DNA from: Antedon bifida
Lineage: Eukaryota; Echinodermata; Crinoidea; Comatulida; Antedonidae
Reading direction: 5' to 3'
DNA length: 64,000 nucleotides
NCBI GenBank assembly: GCA_963402885.1
Contig: OY727098.1
Coordinates: forward strand, 868,001-932,000
A program made the position numbers and the translations under genes. The notes under the pieces were generated by a model that searched no databases, was not told the origin of the DNA, and was given only the letters and a program-made list of their open reading frames with translations. Shown here one piece after another: positions 35,931 to 47,900 of this stretch. Positions within the stretch are counted from its first letter, which is position 1. Each line of letters opens with the position of its first letter.

Positions 35931-36790
35931 ATGTTATACTGTACTGTATTAATATTATTATGTGTGTGTATCTCGTTGACATTCAACTACAGTTAGTTAC
36001 AATCTTCTTGAATGAGATTTAGCGTTCTAACTGATAAATCAGGTATAATGAAAGCTTGTTTACCAACATGGTGTTCATCAACAACGAGGCTGTAGTAGAA
36101 CATTTTATTATTTTGTAGTTTTTATTTATCAAGTTGTTCCACAAGGATCAGAAACATTACATTTTTTCTTTTTTAGTGTTATTTTTCAGTGTTTGACTTA
36201 TCTTACAATTTGTTATTCCACTTTCTATGTTGGCAGATTAAGTTAAATGGTCTCCTATTGTTCATAAACTCTATTTTTATATATTTACTCTAATAAAAAA
36301 ATGTTTAAAGAAAGTTACTGGAAACATTTCATTTTGTCCTTGAATTACAATAGGGACTTTACAATACACGACGGTTAGGGGAGGATGATAAATATCCTGT
36401 GTTCACTAGAGCATAAAATCATATACAGTCAACATAACCGTTTTATTAGTTACGCACCCTTGCGCGAAGACGACCACGACCGACAGTATCTCTCTCCCTC
36501 CCCTGTCTCACGGCGTGGGGCCCTTCTGAATCGCTTGGCTCTGGTGGAACAGTAAAAATTAAATTGAGTTCTCTTTCCAAACAATTTTAACGATGAGTAT
36601 AATTTCAGCATATACAAAATTAGATATTCACGAAAAAAATACAGAATATGGAAATTGAAAAACTTTTACTACATTCTCACAGTACTATTTATAATACAAA
36701 TGGTAAACAGAATTGAACTGAATGATCATCACAACGTTCTCTGTAAACATCATTTGAGCAAAGGTTCCCCGACCGTTATTATACATTGCC
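35931..36790. other. Convergent intergenic region between mosaic protease and COX18
   Basis: Both genes end here. AATAAA at 36292-36297 (+) is a good polyadenylation signal for the protease. On the minus strand an AATAAA near 36442-36447 could serve COX18. A GC-rich island at 36446-36540 forms an orphan open exon on the minus strand, listed separately. Confidence 0.55.
36446..36540 (-). CDS. Possible orphan terminal exon with an Arg/Gly-rich tail
   Basis: On the minus strand the sequence TACTGTTCCACCAG forms a fair splice acceptor. A 30-codon frame follows (PSDSEGPHAV...), ending GRGRLRARVRN, with a TAA stop immediately overlapped by AATAAA. It begins in phase 1. It is markedly GC-richer than its surroundings and lies downstream of the COX18 stop, so it could be an alternative last exon of COX18 or of an unseen transcript. 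It could also be chance. I do not recognise the peptide. Confidence 0.25.
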
Positions 36791-39550
36791 TTAAAAATAT
36801 TTTTTTGATTGAAATCGTATTTTAAATATCTGATGCATTTCTTCGAGAGGATATTTCATTTCACTTGGTACAAGTGGAATATAAAGCAATCGTCTTACAG
36901 ATGGAATCCTAAGAAGAAAGAAGTACAGAAGTCCACAGAGACTAGAAACGGTCCAGTATAACGTGATAGCCTGAAAAACACAAACAGATTTGTTTGTTGG
37001 GACTACAGTAGTAGGTGCAAACACAGTTGAGGTAAGATGAACTTGATTATGAAGACTCTCGGTGGGTACTCCCACAACCTGAAACTACTGTACGCCCGAG
37101 TCACAGAATGCAAATACATGAAATTATCAGGGGCAGATCCAGCATTATAGATTAGGGGGGAGGTGGGAGGCTGCATAATTCATAAATGATAAAAACGATC
37201 TGTTGGGTTGCAGAAAAATAAAAATAGTTACTATTTAATTTTAAAAAGACATGGCTGTTAAATTTAAGGCGGAGGAGGGGGTCTAAAGCCTGTCTACCTC
37301 CTGCCTAAATCCGCGCCTGATTATACACTAAAATAAATAAAACAAGACTTACTGAAGGCATTAACATAGCTGTGGGTACCAGGCCGATGGAAAGTGAAAA
37401 CAATAAATATTGCAAACGGTGTTGAATTCTTGTAAGAGGGCCACGACGTAATGACCATAGCTGGTGAAAAGAAGAAAACAGAATCCAGTTATGTAATATT
37501 TATGGAAGGAATAAAAACCAATTGATGGGTCATTCATGTAGGTACATATGAAAAGAAAATGTATCTAGACATTATAAAATGGTAAGGTAGTGTGTCTGTG
37601 GATTATGTGTTGTGAGAAATACAATTAGTTTGTTTGTTTACATCATTCATACTGTAACTAGGGGAATAACTAGGGGAACCTCCTACTCTTCCAAAAGATG
37701 CACTGTGTTCTTTAAAGTGTACACTGGACCCCTGTTATGTCCTTATCCAAGAGGCCTTGTTAAACCATCACAACAATGTACAGAACAACTGTACTGATTT
37801 TATGGCTCTATTTTGCAGCGCTCCACTCGGCCACTCAAGTAGACTATTTAATTCATGAAAACAATAATAGCAATATTAAGGTACATTTATACTGTAGGTA
37901 CAAAAAAGTAGGCTTACCAACACTAACGATATATTTGAAACTCCAAATAAAAAAGGTAAAATAAAATCTGATTGAACTAGGTCCTGGAACCACAGTGTAC
38001 CTCCTGTTAGCAAACTTGGTAAAAAATCAATATCCACTTCTGAAAAATTCAAATTTGAGTACGACCAATTAAAGTTAAGCTTTAAAAAAATGCATAGATT
38101 GCTTTAAAAAGTATCCTCCTCAGTATAAATGAAATACTGTACCTGTTCCAAATAAACTGGGATATACACCAGTCATTTGTCCAATAGCTGTTGTCATAGT
38201 AACCCAAGATGCAACCTGTGCTATTGAAACATAACACAATCGAAATGGTCTGCAGTTTTCTCTCTTGTGAACCTTTTTGACAAACGCAGAAATCTGCAAG
38301 GCATAGTAAAATAAAATGATAAAACTGTTATTATCTATTGATGGTGAGATTCAAGTTTGATGGCATAGTACCCAAGCAATTTAGTAAAACCTAGGAGAAC
38401 CATAGGGAAGTCGGCAAAACCCTAGTAAAACCTAGGAGAACCATAGGGAAGTCGGCAAAACCCTAGGCCCTATATCAAAACTTGAAGAGGCCTTGACCCT
38501 GCAGTGGGTTGAAAATGTTGATCATCTAATTGTAGATCTGTAACTGTGTTGGGTGGAGTAGGCTGGGATACACACCTTCATTCAATCAAGTAATAGTTTA
38601 TAAATAACATAATTATTGACCATGATTTTCTATACAAAAAAGATATTTTACCTGATCACTGTAAACATCTGCCATTTGTCTTTGCGACCACCCAGATTCT
38701 TTTGCACGAACCGCAGTCTGTTGTTTTAAATGTTCTGCATATGTGTTAATCTCAATTTGTGTAGATTCAATTTTAGCCATCACTTTTTGTTGCAAAACAG
38801 CAAATGGCAAAATCAGAAAAGTTCTAAGCATTACTGTTGAAGCTATGATTGCCAACCACCAGGGAATGCCATAGCCATCATGCAATTTCTCCAACAGTTC
38901 ATAGAATGTTTCAACTGGTGTAGGAATATATATATTGTCCACTACTTTACCAGTAACTTCCACTTTGAATCCACGTGTACATGCTGTTAATGGTAGTTTT
39001 CTATATAGCAATGTATTATTTTTTAATGTTAAACTGTGGAATGATGACTTCCGTAATATCGCAGTGTTTCGGATGAGAAATCCATGGTTACTTGTACAGC
39101 TAGTGATGTATTTAAATTGCACAGAATTTATCTGGAATTAAAATTGAAATAATATTTGATCCTTAATATTATATTACATTTAAAAAGTTGGAAGACTTTA
39201 ATTGTACAGTGGGATAATAGTGGCAGATCCAGGGAGAACTAAGGTTGAGTGCTCCTCCATTTTAACAGCTAAAATTAAATTATTCAACTACATTTTGACA
39301 TCCATTTTTTGGCTAATTTTAAATATTATATGTTATTTCTCTCCTGTTTAAAAAATCCTGGATTCACCCTAGATTTAAAATGTTGAGTTTAGTTTAAAAA
39401 TTAGTGTAATGTGGTGTGCCTGTCATTTTGTTTCTTTCCAAGCAGATCTTAATAGAGAAGTATTTATTTATCAGTTTGATCAAATGCTTTCGGTAAATTA
39501 CAGGTACTTACCTGTTTTGCACATCTGTGGAACAATTTTAAAACACTCAT
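36791..39550 (-). CDS. COX18: COX18, mitochondrial inner-membrane insertase (Oxa1/YidC family)
   Basis: Inserts the C-terminal part of cytochrome c oxidase subunit 2 into the inner membrane during complex IV assembly. Exons 39550-39512, 39131-38652, 38293-38143, 38039-37918, 37460-37353 and 36970-36791 join in phase to 359 residues (human about 333). The first exon gives MSVLKLFHRCAKQ, a basic amphipathic start suited to mitochondrial import; translation from the second exon alone would lack an ATG. Oxa1-family hallmarks follow: YGIPWWLAIIASTVMLRTF membrane segment, LQQKVMAKIE, the AVRAKESGWS loop, VKKVHKRENCRPFR, then further membrane segments and ALTLYW-like AITLYWTVSSL. The C-terminus IPLVPSEMKYPLEEMH resembles COX18 rather than OXA1L. 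Introns hold a 41-bp duplication, a SINE fragment and a TIR element. Confidence 0.94.
37127..37320. mobile_element. TIR element (COX18 intron 5)
   Basis: The left end TCAGGGGCAGATCCAG is matched by TCAGGCGCGGATTTA on the other strand at the right end. A related but degraded element may lie at 39221-39371 (TGGCAGATCCAGGG and ATCCTGGATTCACCCTAG). It is non-coding. Confidence 0.6.
37660..37760 (-). mobile_element. SINE body fragment (COX18 intron 4)
   Basis: In minus orientation it matches the body of the SINE at 60090-60318: TTCTTTAAAGTGTACACTGG, TCCTTATCCAAGAGGC and an ACCTCCTACTC end. The head is absent. Confidence 0.6.
38383..38465. repeat. 41-bp tandem duplication (COX18 intron 2)
   Basis: AGTAAAACCTAGGAGAACCA starts at 38383 and again at 38424, and the two units are identical up to GGCAAAACCCT. 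Confidence 0.9.
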
Positions 39551-40691
39551 TCTTGATACTGAAGTTAACTGTACATTAACTCAGCAGCACCTCTTGTAAT
39601 TGTTAGGCCTGGATGGATGCTAAAAATAAGAGAAAGAGTGATTGCTTACATTTATGTATTGCTTGTAACAGGTAAACTGAAAATATGACATTAAAAGTAG
39701 TTGCAGTTTAATTTATCATCTGTTATATAAACACTTTTTAGGCCTAGGCCGTTTTATTTTATATTTATAACATTTTATTCTGTTATTATATTAATTAATA
39801 TAAATAATAAATAATTATTATTACTTTAATTATTTATCAATATTGCCTTTGGTGTTATACTCTTATCAAATAATACTGGAAAATACTTCATGCATGCAGT
39901 TTGTTTGAAATTTTCTGCACAATTTGAATTGAGTATTTTGATTCAAATTGCGCATTAATTAACACTACTAGGCTATACTAGCTAGGCCTAGCCTAGGCCC
40001 TACTAGGCTGTGTGCACTGACTTGGTCCGACTCTAATCAGAGCCTATTTACTAGCCAATAGCTACTAGGCCTACTACTAGGTAGCTAGGCAGCAAACTTC
40101 CCCTGCTCTGCTGGCCACCCCTCCCCCTTTTAGTCTACAGCAGAGCGAGGCCTAGCATTGACCCGCGGAAAATATGCCTAGCTTGGCGTACATTGCCCTA
40201 ATTATAGTGCAGTTAGTAAAAGTACCTTTTTACGCCATTACAAATTATTTTTGTCGTTAAAAACTAGGCCTTATAATGGCTAAAAATAACAAATTAACCA
40301 TGCACAGCGCGGTGGTGAGTTAATTTTTGAGGATGAGACTGACGACACGAGAATACCTATGGAACGCAAGACGTGCCTTCAGTGGAATTAACTTTTCATC
40401 TAAAATCTACAATCAAAAATGTGAAAAAAAGTATTTTACTACAGTATATAAAAGTTAGAGTACTTGAATTAAATACGGAACATATAGAACAAACTACAGT
40501 TTTAAATTTTAATTGTTTATTTCTGTTCTGTAGGTCATGGTACTATATTTACAACATTTGTATGTAGCCTTTAAATTGTTTAAATTACAATACCTGAGGA
40601 TGCACATGTATGGGTCATAGTATTAAAAAGTAGTAAAATAAATTCAAAAACTAAAATAAAACAAAACCATTATAGTTTACCCAATGTTCTA

Positions 40692-40824
40692 AAGTTCTGT
40701 CTACATTATTAAGCTTTATGTGACAAAACAAACTCTGATGTGCCACATTAGTAAAGCATATCACTACCATATTTGGGCACATCACACTTTTTCTTGTCAA
40801 ACTTTGATAGTGTAGACAGAGCTT
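40692..40824. mobile_element. Palindromic MITE family A, copy 3
   Basis: AAGTTCTGTCTACATTATTAA at one end and GATAGTGTAGACAGAGCTT at the other are inverted, with the shared interior CATATCACTACCATATTTGG in reverse orientation relative to copy 1. Confidence 0.8.
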
Positions 40825-41340
40825 AACAGATAATAGGCTGCAAAAAATATATTTCTCCTGAAATATTTACTTATTATCTGTATCAGCCATGTTTAAAATG
40901 TGGAATACTCCACTGTGTAATAGACTCACACACATATTTAGATTTAAAATACAGTAGTACAAATTTGAAATCTATAAGATAATATGGACCTTTAGATTTG
41001 CAATGCAAATGCATAGTTGTAGATCATATCACAAACTGAAATCTCACTCAAAGACTTTAGTAGAATAAAATACCATTGTAGAATGTAAACAAAATATCAA
41101 TTGGTTGAGCAGGCAAGCATTGATTACCACCCTTATAACCACATTAAACATCATGAAAAAGATCTTAACTAGAGTTTAAAATATACTTTTAATAAAACTT
41201 GTTAAGCATGCTCTCAATAAAGCTGACCATGTGTTTGCAGAATTTAAATCTTAAATTTTGTTTAATATGAAAAACTAAGGACTAAATCCATGCAATGTTA
41301 CATTTTTCTCTACAGGTTTTGGAATCTGGATTACTGTCAG

Positions 41341-41425
41341 GGGCGTAAAGCAGAGGCCTGAGGCCCCTGGTTTAGGAAACCTAAGTGGCCCTCCAAGTTC
41401 CGATGCTGGAGGTCTTTGGCGTTTT
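41341..41425 (+). repeat. Dispersed repeat, GGCGTAA family
   Basis: GGGGCGTAAAGCAGAGGCC and CCCCTGGTTTAGGAAACCTA match 52286-52368 (-) and more weakly 19504-19566. It is probably a transposon end. Confidence 0.6.
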
Positions 41426-41995
41426 TAGCCTTTCAGTATATTTTAATGACTGTTTTTCCTCTGGGCACTGCTTAGCTCTCAGTATTTTGTTTGGTGTGAG
41501 GAGCAAATTCTTATTTATTTTTTTAAGAATACAAATTTAAATTCATTAAAATGACCTCATTGTCTCAGAATAATTGTTAATGAACTTCTAACTATGACAA
41601 TAAACACACATTCACGACAAACTTTAAAAATGTATAATAAATAGTATTAAGATTTATATACAAAAATCAATAATTTCGGCACAATAATAAAACCAAAAAA
41701 TTGCTTAATAATACACAATACCTATTCGCTGCATACATTAGGTCATTTTTGTTCTTCATTCCAAATTATATGCAACATCATTTCTACATTCTGAAGTACT
41801 GTATTTCACAAAAAGATAGAAAGTTTCTTTAGACCAAACTTTTACACAATGAATGCACATATTCATCTGTAATAATTAAAGCAACATCTAATTATAACCA
41901 CATTGTGGTTGAACAAGATTAGTAACACATTAACCTAGTTACTATTTGTCAATAAAACTCAGCCTGAATTGTTTTATGTAAATGCGATAACCATG

Positions 41996-44900
41996 TCAGC
42001 GATTTGATAATGAATGTTCATAGATGTTACCAAACGATAGGCTTGATATTATCCGTGTCAGCATTTCGCGTTTGCCGGGTTTCATACGATGTAAATTATT
42101 TAAAAAGTCTTGGAATTGGCTACCTCCACACGGTGACATGAGGAACGCGCTCTGTGCGTTGCGCATAATCCCGAGTACCTCCTCATACTCGTGCTGGTTA
42201 ATATGATTCATACGCTGATGAATACACTGCATGTACATCTGCTGGCATTTCTGAATTATGTGTGTTAGTGGCGGTGTTCGTAGCGTGTTCTGTAGCGGCG
42301 TATGATGGACATTTGACAGGAATTGAGCGGACTCGGTCACAATCTCCTGAAGAACATACGGACTAAATATGATGTTTGGAACACTGAGGCAATACTGCTG
42401 CACATGTGACGCACCTATTTTAAAATTTGGAAAATATTTATTAGATAAAGTATTGTAATTCAAATTACGGGATTTGTTTAAATTCATTATAAAAATGTTG
42501 ATACATACCTAGTTTCTTAGCTATACCGAGTAGCCACTTCACATCTTCTCCATACGGAGGATTACGAGAGAACCGCGACTGATAACGTTCATCATGTACC
42601 CGTCTAGCTAGTGTATCCATTGCCAGCATACCTACACGGTATGTGTGATGAAGGTAATACTGACTCTGGTGTGGTACTACAGCAGCAGGAACTAGAGCTG
42701 GTGATCCAGTTCTGGCACCTCTTCCTGAAGCTGGAAGCATGGCAGAGACTGGAGGTGTACCACCCATGTACGGTTGAACAGTTGGGCCTACAATCCCTCT
42801 TGAAGGGAAGCCAACAGCAGGTACATAGGGCAGAGAGCCTGCTGGAAACATTGGTGGACCATACATTGCATTTGCTTGTGATGTTGGTGGCTGGTTGTGA
42901 GGAATAAAACCAGGCCTTGCTGGATGGTAGGGATGAGATGGATGGTTAGGCCTAGCCCCATACTGTAAAGGATAAGTGTGGTACAGCGGTAGTGGAATAG
43001 ATACTGGTACAGCCTCATGGTATGGTGGTATCATTCCTTGCGCAACCAATGCTCCCGCAACTGCAATATTGTTGTCCTCTGGTGGAATGTTGGCATCATC
43101 ATCACGGTGATGCTGTGTTTGCTTGTGAAGCCATTCCCAGTGTTTACCAACAGTAAAGAGTACATCAGGGTAAACATCTCCTCCTTTAGCAGCAGTCTCA
43201 ACTGCTAAACATGCCTTACTCAGCATGCTCACATCTTGTTCTTTACACTAAAACAAAGTGGGAAAACACATAATATATATATAGAGTAAAATATACAAAT
43301 CCAAAGGCAAATTACTGAAAAAATGACAATGCTGTGGGTATCAGTGGCTGGATCTAGAGTAAAATATACAGTTATACTTATTGATAAAAGGTCAAGGGTT
43401 AATTTCTTTTTGTATAAAAGAACAAAGACATCGCATAATATATGTTATAAAGATAATGTAGTAGTATGTAAAGTATGATAAAGTATGTAGTATGCTGGTA
43501 TTATCCTAAAGATTAGGAAATAATAGTTGAATCATTAAAGGGGAATAGGGAAAGTGCTAACTTGTCTATAGCTGTGTACCAGTGGCCATATTCACCAATC
43601 ATACTGGGTATGTAAAAATGTTCCTAACTAAGTGAATACTACTTAAGTAAGGAACAGGCCAACTGGTGTTTTTAAGGTTCTTTGAAACACGAATTGGCTT
43701 CACACTACTAAACATATTTTGTTTCTAAATAATAAGCTTGTTACTACTTGTTAGTGTGGAAGGATGTATGTGCAAGATATCTACCTGTAGCAAAGCTCTG
43801 TTGACATCTGATGGATTTAAAGCATGGGCATGAGAGAGACAGGACAAAGCTAGCTCAGCTGCCGCTTGAACCATCTGTAGGTCACGACATCTTGATGCAC
43901 GGTCAGCTATGGCAGCAGCTTCTGCTGGCGTTAGATGTCCTTCCCAATAGTTAACAAGAATATTGATTCCACCACTACCCAACTCAAGAGCTTGACCTGA
44001 AACAGTGCAATGACCTCTATGAAAAGTTTTGTTTAAAGTAAACATCTTGCTATGTTCAACTAGGGTTTATAATTGAGAAATGTTATAATTCAAAATTTGG
44101 TATTGGTATTGTTAGGTTCATACACTAGTAAGCTTTGTTATAAGAGCCTTATATGTAAATCACAGTAAATATAACATCCCTCTACAACAAAAATAAAACA
44201 ACAACAACACAATATAATCTCATCAAACAATATACGTGAGTAAAACATTAAATTGTTTTTTTGTTAATGTTATCCACTAAAAAGACACTATGACAAGCGT
44301 GTATGACAATTACTTCGAAAAGAAAAAGTCATATGATTGGTCATAAACCCCATTTTCAATCAATATGTCCATATTTACAACTAACTTTTAGTTTCAAGGT
44401 TTGTGTTTTTCATGGTTTTCACAAGCGCCTTGAGCACTTTGTGGATAAGTGCGCTTCATAAATCTTATTATCTTATCTTAACTTACTTCTAATAAAAGAC
44501 TCATATGCAGAATATGTCCTCGACAGCCAGTTTGGTGATACAGCATTGTATAAGCTAAGGGCATAAAACCCAACTTCAAAAGCAGCCAATAACAGTCCCC
44601 GGTGAGGACCAGACTGGTTGTTATTGGCTGGATTCTGAGTAAAGTGTGTTGGACTAGAGTTACCCCCAGCTTTGGTGACTATGGTCTTTGCTAGCTCTAG
44701 GTAAAAATGAGCCGATGCCTCGCTTGGCTGATTAGGTATTGAAGGACAATACGTTCGGTTTTTCCCACGATATCTGAAAAGAGTTTGAAATCAAATAAAA
44801 TTCTTTTTAGATTGGTTGCAAAGAAAATAGAAAAATACAATTACCTTTATAAAGGTTAACTATAAATTATTATTTTGCTGTTAGATGAGCTTTATTATTT

Positions 44901-47900
44901 ATCTTTGATCTTTAATGTTGTCTTTTATAGATTAATGCATTCTACAAAAATTATTATAGTAATTAGCATAGGACATTGTGATAAATAAATAAAAGTCATC
45001 TACTGGGACTCGAACTCACAAAGATTAGTCCACCGTATCATTAATTAAGAATTATCTGTATATTATTCTTCGCAAGGTAAAGTGATTGCAACGCTTAACT
45101 AGCCTAGGCAGGCTTATTTACATAAGGAGGCCTAGCTACCCAACCCAGCAGATATTCTACTGGTTGTTGGCTATATAATATAGCAGATGCCGTCTTTTAT
45201 ATTGGTAAAATATAAGATTTGACATACCCTGCTCTCGTGAATATATATTTCCCTGAGCTTGCGCTTCGGGAAACATATATTCCCTCAGGGATGTAAAATC
45301 TTATATTTCACCTCTAAGCAGGCAATATCTGTATATTACTGTACTATAAAATTATAGTTCTACAGTAACCTTTGTTGTACACATACCTTCCATTACGGGG
45401 GCTAGGAGTTGAACTTCTCGATTCGTTCATTTCGGATGCCACACAAGGTCCTACCCTTAATGCAACATTTATTGCACTATAAAACCAAGACCAATGATTG
45501 AAATATTAAGTACACATATAACACAATGATTACAATGCAAATTAAATGTTGTTAAAATACATGATGAAGTTTAGGTGCATACACATACACATTGATTTTC
45601 CTGCACAATAAATTACATATTGGGGTGTGGAGGTAAGGAGGTAAGCACGCTGCTATATGATCTACAATGCCAGATATACGCTTACTGGAGCTAGGGGCAC
45701 ACACTCTCCCTTTCGACATTTAAAATGAAATCATGATCTACTTTATAACTTTTTGACATACTATTATAATTATATGTTAGCACTCCCCAATTAAAAAATA
45801 TGTGAACGATCAAATAATAGTAATACTTGCGATTGAGATTGGGCAAATACTTATTTCCAGATAAGGATAATCCTAAACTCTCGTCAACACTATCTTTATG
45901 TGACAGAAAAATGTAATGTGGCCATATATGGACATGATGATGACATATCACTACCATATTCAAGCATATCACTACCATTTTAGGGCACATCACACCTTTT
46001 TTTTTCAAACTAGTTTGATAGTGTAAACAGAGTTTTACAGAATGTTAATGTTATACAGATATTGTTATATGAATGAAATATATATATATGAATGAATGAG
46101 CTTCCTGTGTTTAGATAGAGTAGCCTACTTACCCTTCTACGTGATCTCTTGCTTCATTGGAAGCAGCGTTTGCAGGCCTGTCCCATGAACTACTAGAACT
46201 AAGGGAGTCACTAGAGTTGCCACTGCTGCCGCTGTCACTTCCAGGGCCTTGATGCCTACTCCAGCCACCTGATGGTGGTAACCGACGTCCTAGGGCAGGT
46301 GAATTGTCACTGGATGTGGTCTCTGGTGCGCTACTATCAATGCTTGCCATTTCTATATTAAAACAAACATATTTTTAGTTACAAAGAAATATATACACAT
46401 TTATAAACATTATGTAATAACGAATTTGGATGATTCAAAATATTACATAGAAATATTTTTGTTTTGTTCATTATGCTGGGTGAACACAATTTTCAAAATG
46501 GTTACTGTTTTTGGTCAACAGTTTAATCATGATTATTTTTTTCATTCAAGTTGCAGAATGCTATAATCTCAGATTTACAATCAGTAATTTTAAATGGAGG
46601 AACTGTAGTTTCAATTTACAAATAAAAAGGAATATTAACCTCGACTTCTCTTTGTATGTCGTCCAAACATTTTGTCCCACTTAGATGGGTTACTGCTACA
46701 AGAGGCACCGCCATGTGCACCAGCAGCTTCCTCTTCCCAGCTAGTAACCATAGAGGTACTTTTCCCGGTCTGCTGTTGTGCTAACATACTTTGAACGTGT
46801 TCATGCTCAGGGCAGTCTTTAGAGGCGCCGCTTCTTCTAGCGTTTCTACCTTCAGAATCGCATGCGCCACCCCGTGCACCATCTAGATGCTTTGTCCGTC
46901 GGCCTTTGCTATCAACGGATTGGTTCCCTTTCTTCTGGTCATGATTTGTGGTTCTAGGTTCATGACTAGATACTCTGTTGACAACATGGTGATGTGGTTG
47001 TTCCCTCCTTGATGCTTCACTAACAGTTTGCCTTGATGCCGTTGATTGAAATGTAGGTTTGTTTGGAGCTATAGAACTTGGAATACACTGCACAACTTTC
47101 TGTGTAGGACTTAAATGCTGTTTGTCCAAGAATGCATCTAATATCTTTAATGAAAATTGATAAATAATGTTAATGGTACACTTCGTTATTGTTTGTTAAT
47201 CAATCAAACAACCTTTTCAAGTCAAAGATTACAAAAACATATTTTTGTTAAAATGTATACTTCAAGAAACAAATACTTTTATGACTGTATATAGTTCAAG
47301 GGGGTAATTTGACGAAAATTTTAGGGGAGAGGGGAGGGGAGGAGGGTAGGATTATACTTGGTCATATACCATTCTTTAATATGTAAGATAAAGATTTATG
47401 TAGAAGAAAGATCATTGTATATTAATGCTATACTGTAATACACTGATTACTAACCCTTCTTAGCCTTGTCTGGTCATCTCTGTAGTGCATACACATGGAC
47501 AAAGCTAAGTCTCCACGTTGTCTTCGTGTTCCTTCACACAGCAAGGGGTGAGCAGCTTCTGATACGTTGTTTTTCATTGCCAGAGCGGCCACTGCAGCCT
47601 CAAACCCTAGAATTTCATCTTCCTGTCGATGTTCTGTCGTTATGATAGATTTTGATGGAGATCTCACTGGTGACAACGCTGAAAAAAATATTTACATAAC
47701 TTATAGTTTTTGTACAATAAAATTGCACAATATAATAATAATAAAAATAACAATGTAGAAATTAATATATTTTAAAACTAAAATTATTTCTATTTTTATT
47801 TTATATTAAAGTGAATTTTCCATGCACACCTGATGATGTTAAACACATGGCCTCAAAGATGTAGCCAGCAAGCATAAGTGGCAGAACGCCTTCTGCAAGT

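Larger units (their letters stand above)
39551..41995. other. Intergenic region between COX18 5' end and ZSWIM8 3' end
   Basis: The left part must contain the COX18 promoter. Around 39960-40180 there is a TAGGCCTA-rich, GC-richer stretch. A family A MITE lies at 40692-40824 and a dispersed repeat at 41341-41425. The part next to 41996 is probably ZSWIM8 3' UTR. I found no coding exon; the short plus frame near 40373-40567 has no recognisable content. Confidence 0.5.

Noticed and set aside
44990-45060. Possible tRNA gene on the minus strand (GTTCGAGTCCCAGTAGATG)
   Set aside because: Only a B-box half is present; no A box or acceptor stem pairs with it, so at best a SINE remnant.
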